Source: an uncultured Pirellulaceae bacterium
GTDB taxonomy: Bacteria > Planctomycetota > Planctomycetia > Pirellulales > Pirellulaceae
DNA: 64,000 bases
Assembly (NCBI GenBank): GCA_938091115.1
Contig: CALKNI010000070.1
Span: 1 to 64,000 of the forward strand
Direction of reading: 5' to 3'
The notes beneath the pieces are model-generated. The model did no database searches. It was not told where the DNA came from and worked only from the letters and a program-made list of their open reading frames with translations. Positions 59,986 through 64,000 of the stretch are shown here, piece after piece. A program made the position numbers and the translations under genes. Within the stretch, counting starts at the first letter, position 1; each line of letters opens with the position of its first letter.

Positions 59986-60942
59986 CTATCGTGGTTTTTT
60001 CTTCGAAAGCCGTTTCGTTGGCGATTTCTTTTTGGTCACTTTTTTAGTCGCTTTCGCCTTCTTTACTGGCTTGGCTTTCGCTTTTTTGACTGGCTTGGCC
60101 GCAGCCTTTTTCGCCGGTTTCGTAGCGGTTTTTTTAACTGACTTGGCAGCAGCTTTCTTTACGACTTTCTTCTTTGTTTTGGCTGTCGATTTGGCGGCGG
60201 TTTTTTTCGCGACCGGCTTTGCCTTCACAGGCACTTTCTTTTCGGGCTCTTTTTTACGACTTGCCCGCTTGGGGAATCGCTCTTTTGCGTCACCACTGAT
60301 TTTTAAGATCTTGGACCGAATTGCCGTGCTGAATGGAGCGCTGTTAAACGCAACAGCCAGCTGATGAACCAAGATCGAAAATTCCGCTCCCTTGGCTTTT
60401 GCAATCGTTCGCTCTAGCCCTGGCACCCGGTCCTTCTTTGATTCATCTTCTGTCACAATTCCAAGTACGTAAAACAAACGCATCAAAGATTGGTCGAGTG
60501 GGATCGAGTGTCCCCCCAAGCCGTTTTGAGCAACGTAAGACACCACAAATTGGGAAACGCCGTTGAACTTCTGAAACGTCTGAACCGCTTTGCTAAGATT
60601 TTCTTTTTTTAGAAAATCAAGATCGAATTGATAGTAGTGTTCGAAAATCCCGTGAAGTGTTTTTTTCAAACTCTTCGCCGCCGCAGTTGGATCCGACAGA
60701 TTGCGACATGACTCCTCCAACTCAGCCACCGTAGTGACTCGAACTTCGTTCCAGTCGAAGTAATTTTCTTGAAGCTTGGCGAATGCGTCATCCGCAGCAT
60801 CAAAGGTTGAATCTTCCAGACAACATCCATAAATCATGTGCTCTAACACGGACCGATTCGATGGAGGCGTAATTAATTGATATTCTTTTTTGACGAACTT
60901 GTGAAGTTTCGTAATCAAATCAGCTCGGTTTTTCGCGGACAT
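59986..60942 (-). CDS. HhH-GPD-like (endonuclease III superfamily-like) protein with a Lys/Ala/Pro histone-H1-like tail
   Basis: 318 aa. FNGVSQFVVSYVAQNGLGGHSIPLDQSLMRLFYVLGI resembles the HhH-to-Asp region. C-terminal ~92 aa are KPVKKAKA/KKAAAK-type repeats. Confidence 0.72.
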   Translation of the reverse strand: MSAKNRADLITKLHKFVKKEYQLITPPSNRSVLEHMIYGCCLEDSTFDAADDAFAKLQENYFDWNEVRVTTVAELEESCRNLSDPTAAAKSLKKTLHGIFEHYYQFDLDFLKKENLSKAVQTFQKFNGVSQFVVSYVAQNGLGGHSIPLDQSLMRLFYVLGIVTEDESKKDRVPGLERTIAKAKGAEFSILVHQLAVAFNSAPFSTAIRSKILKISGDAKERFPKRASRKKEPEKKVPVKAKPVAKKTAAKSTAKTKKKVVKKAAAKSVKKTATKPAKKAAAKPVKKAKAKPVKKAKATKKVTKKKSPTKRLSKKKPR

Positions 60943-61077
60943 TTCTTCTCTTTACAACGGTGGAACCAAATTGGATTGAAATAGATTAACGTTTCAGGAT
61001 AGTCTCGAATTCTTGGGCGTCACCACGTTGAATGGAATTCATTGCGATAAAGTTCCATCCAGCGAAAATCTAATCGT

Positions 61078-61593
61078 TTATACCGGACCTTCAACCGATT
61101 CGTCCGGACTCTCCCGGTCAGATTCATGCGTTTCACCAACAGTCGCAGTCCCGTTGGGCGATTCTGACGAATCCGCGGTGTCAGATCGCGCTGACCCTCC
61201 AACCTCTGAATCAACACTCTTTGCTGCCGCTTGCGCCTGTTGCTCACGCTCCGCTGGAAGCACTTCCTCAAGAATGCGAGTCACCAACAACGAATGCTGG
61301 ATGCCCTTGTCGAGAACAAATTGAAGCCGCGGGGTGTACCGCGTATCAATGCGATTTCCGACTTTCTGTTGCAGGTAACCGGCGGAACTTTGCAACCCCC
61401 GAATGCAGAGGCTTTGTTTTGTTTCATCACCCATCACTGAAACATGAACCTTAGCTTGTCGCATATCAGGAGCGACTTCAACCAGAGTCACCGTGACGTC
61501 TTTGATTCTCGGATCCTTGAGATCAGCGATGATCGCCATACTCACAACTTCTCGGATCGCCTGAGCGGCTTTCAAAACACGACGGGAACTCAT
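61078..61593 (-). CDS. rbfA: Ribosome-binding factor A
   Basis: MSSRRVLKAAQAIREVVSMAIIADLKDPRIKDVTVTLVEVAPDMRQAKVHVSVMGD; IDTRYTPRLQFVLDKGIQHSLLVTRILEEV. Immediately downstream of infB. Confidence 0.93.
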   Translation of the reverse strand: MSSRRVLKAAQAIREVVSMAIIADLKDPRIKDVTVTLVEVAPDMRQAKVHVSVMGDETKQSLCIRGLQSSAGYLQQKVGNRIDTRYTPRLQFVLDKGIQHSLLVTRILEEVLPAEREQQAQAAAKSVDSEVGGSARSDTADSSESPNGTATVGETHESDRESPDESVEGPV

Positions 61594-61667
61594 AATTCAA
61601 AGCCTGAAAATGACACTAAAACAAGACGTACAACCACGGACAACTGCCCGTCACTAAAATTCGAAAT

Positions 61668-64000
61668 CTACAAGGTTCTCGCTACTTCTTCGATCTTGTA
61701 TGCTTCGAGCGTATCACCTTCCTTGATGTCATTGAATTTTTCCAGCTTGATTCCGCACTCCATACCCCGCTGGACTTCCTTAGCATCGTCGCGCTCACGC
61801 TTCAACGATTCGATTGGGTAGTCACCAATCACGGTTTGATCACGAATGACTCGCATTCGGCATTCACGCTGAACCGAACCACGCATTACCCGGCAACCGG
61901 CAATCATCCCGGTCTTACTGACACTAAAGGTTCTTAAGACCATCGCCATTCCAAGTTCAACAACTTGCTCTTCAGGCTTCAAGCGTCCTTCCAGCGTAGC
62001 CTTAAGATCATCGGTGATCTTATAGATCACGTCATATCGGCGAATCTCAACACCCAATTCATCGGCAAGAGACCGGGCCTCTTCATTGGCGACAACGTTA
62101 AAGCCAACGATCACACCGGAAGAAGCATGCGCTAAACGGACATCACCGACTGAAACACCACCGGCAAGCGATTGGAGGATTTTGATTTCAACTTCGGGAT
62201 GTACAATCTTGCCAAGTTCTTTTTGAATCGCTTCAATTGAGCCTTTCACATCTGCGCGAATGACTAGATTTAACGTCACCATGTCCTGGGAGTTGCGATT
62301 CAGATTCCCTGACTCTAGCAGTTTTTGGAATTCGTCAAGCGACGTCTCAACAGATCGGCCGCCAACCTGCTCAACTTTACCGCGATGCACTCTGGTCGCT
62401 GCAATTTCGCGTGCCTTAGCAACATCATCCACCACATAAAATTTGTCACCCGCACCCGGGGCTACGTCGAGTCCCGTCAGATTGACTGGCGTGGACGGTT
62501 CAGCTTCTTTAAGTTTCTTTTTCGGACGCAAGGTATCGTGCATCGCCTTGACTTTTCCAAATGAACCGCCACACACAACAACGTCACCGACCTTTAAAGT
62601 TCCACCCTGAACCATAATCTTCGCGACGACTCCACGATCGGACTGTTGCTCGGCCTCCAGACAGGTTCCAAAGGCAGGCCGCGACGGATTCGCTTTGTAT
62701 TCATGCAGCTCCGCCGTCACCAGAATGGTCTCTAACAATTCATCCAAACCAGTACCAGCAATAGCACTAGTCTGAATCACTTCCGTTTCGCCACCCCATT
62801 CACTTGGCAACAATTCGTGCGTTGCCAGATCCTGCAACGCTTTGTCCGGTGTGACTCCGGGAAGATCGATTTTGTTCAACGCGACAATGATCGGAACACC
62901 GGCAGCCTTCGCGTGGCTGATCGCCTCTTCGGTTTGAGGCATGATTCCATCGTCTGCAGCAACAACCAAAACCGCAATGTCGGTAACGTTGGCACCGCGA
63001 GCTCGCATTTCAGTGAACGCTTCATGGCCAGGTGTATCAACAAAGGCAATCTTATTTTCGCCCTTTTTGATTTCATAGGCTCGGATGTGCTGGGTAATTC
63101 CACCCGCCTCCCCCGAAACAACATCGATCCCGATAAGTGCATCTAACAACGATGTTTTTCCATGATCAACATGACCGAGGAAAGTCACAATTGGAGCTCT
63201 GGATTCAAGCGCTTCGGCATCTTCCTGTTCGACATCAAAATCGGCAAGCAATTCATCTTCGAGAGATTGGTATTCGCGAATCTCCAATTCGATGCCCAAC
63301 TCTTCGACGAGCATTTCGACCATCTCATCTTCGATGATTGAATTTATATTCTTATTTGATTCGTCACCGAGCTGTTTGATCGCAAACAAAACCTTAACTT
63401 TGGGAACGCCCGCTGCCTCCGAAAATTCACGCACCGTACACGGGAGCTGCAGGACAACGTTTTCTTTACGTGGAGCGGCCGTATTCACCGTTGGCCCCGA
63501 ACGATGCCGACGACGGAAGGAAGAATGGTTACGAGCGGGTCGGCGATTTTGACGAGAAGGACGTGAGCCCATTGGACTGTCGTCACGAACTCCCCGTTCA
63601 CGTCGAGAACCTAACACGCGCTTCTTCGCTGTTTCTTCGGAATCAGTAACCGAGTCGGCTGTTTTTCCCTTTTTCTTCTTATTCTTGGACTTGGTAAGGT
63701 GCTCTAACGGCGCAACGCCACCGCCAGATTTAACACTCTTAATTGCGTCCTGAGGCAAGGCAATATCTGGCTTTTGAACCTTTTCACCGGTCTCTTTTCG
63801 AGGTTGCGGCTGCTTGACTGCAGGCATCGCTGCGAAACGAACATTCGCTCCAGCAGACTTCTTTTTTGGCGCATCCTTCTTGGCCGCCTCGCCTTTAGCA
63901 TCTCCACCGCCGTCAAGATTCTTCAGCTGACGACGCGGAGCCACACCGGGTGGACGCCGAGGCATCAATGGAGGCTTGACCGTCGGCGCGACAGTTTTAG
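61668..64000 (-). CDS. infB: Translation initiation factor IF-2 (5' end truncated by the window edge)
   Basis: [77 protein letters not shown]. The frame stays open to position 64000, upstream of the listed start. Confidence 0.97.
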   Translation of the reverse strand, partial: KTVAPTVKPPLMPRRPPGVAPRRQLKNLDGGGDAKGEAAKKDAPKKKSAGANVRFAAMPAVKQPQPRKETGEKVQKPDIALPQDAIKSVKSGGGVAPLEHLTKSKNKKKKGKTADSVTDSEETAKKRVLGSRRERGVRDDSPMGSRPSRQNRRPARNHSSFRRRHRSGPTVNTAAPRKENVVLQLPCTVREFSEAAGVPKVKVLFAIKQLGDESNKNINSIIEDEMVEMLVEELGIELEIREYQSLEDELLADFDVEQEDAEALESRAPIVTFLGHVDHGKTSLLDALIGIDVVSGEAGGITQHIRAYEIKKGENKIAFVDTPGHEAFTEMRARGANVTDIAVLVVAADDGIMPQTEEAISHAKAAGVPIIVALNKIDLPGVTPDKALQDLATHELLPSEWGGETEVIQTSAIAGTGLDELLETILVTAELHEYKANPSRPAFGTCLEAEQQSDRGVVAKIMVQGGTLKVGDVVVCGGSFGKVKAMHDTLRPKKKLKEAEPSTPVNLTGLDVAPGAGDKFYVVDDVAKAREIAATRVHRGKVEQVGGRSVETSLDEFQKLLESGNLNRNSQDMVTLNLVIRADVKGSIEAIQKELGKIVHPEVEIKILQSLAGGVSVGDVRLAHASSGVIVGFNVVANEEARSLADELGVEIRRYDVIYKITDDLKATLEGRLKPEEQVVELGMAMVLRTFSVSKTGMIAGCRVMRGSVQRECRMRVIRDQTVIGDYPIESLKRERDDAKEVQRGMECGIKLEKFNDIKEGDTLEAYKIEEVARTL

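Noticed and set aside
59867-60364. Plus-strand 165-aa ORF that reads as a Phe/Ala/Val-rich polytopic membrane protein
   Set aside because: It is the antisense of the Lys/Ala/Pro-rich tail of the minus-strand gene 59986-60942. AAG/AAA Lys codons read backwards give CTT/TTT, so the hydrophobicity is an artefact.
63-63916. Numerous 60-160 aa ORFs overlapping long genes on the opposite strand or in other frames
   Set aside because: They sit inside well-supported conserved genes and lack family motifs; treated as random open frames.
61668-64000. infB as a truncated pseudogene
   Set aside because: The reading frame remains open to the window edge upstream of the listed start, so truncation is due to the window, not the gene.
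1-64000. CRISPR arrays, prophage, transposons, rRNA, restriction-modification or toxin-antitoxin islands
   Set aside because: Looked for spaced direct repeats, transposase/integrase/phage motifs and defence-type domains; none were recognisable by eye.

Overview
This is a gene-dense chromosomal window that looks like a planctomycete. The basis is a paired Planctomycete-type cytochrome c/DUF1549/DUF1553 gene and DUF1501 gene, plus several hypothetical proteins of planctomycete style. Most of it is housekeeping or metabolic: tRNA-Val, floA, mnmA, typA, pepT, hemG, folD, trpBA, mutM, nadD, priA, rnhA, recG, a futalosine-type menaquinone block (mqnE, UbiA-, UbiX- and UbiE-like), glyS, yebC, rbfA and a 5'-truncated infB at the right edge. 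I saw no CRISPR array, prophage, transposase, rRNA or obvious defence island. The accessory loci most worth a second look are: (i) a hydroxyproline catabolism cluster (17.7-24.3 kb) with hemG fused to its minus-strand arm; (ii) a double HtrA-like protein whose second protease unit has an apparent Ser-to-Cys change, no obvious catalytic His, and an intervening PDZ domain; (iii) a histidine kinase with a CXXCH motif in its sensor region, lying between priA and rnhA; (iv) a HhH-GPD-like protein with a histone-H1-like Lys/Ala/Pro tail; (v) an esterase-SGNH hydrolase fusion; (vi) a 935-aa membrane lipoprotein paired with an ABC ATPase that has no adjacent permease. All calls come from reading the sequence and the supplied ORF translations. 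No database search was run.
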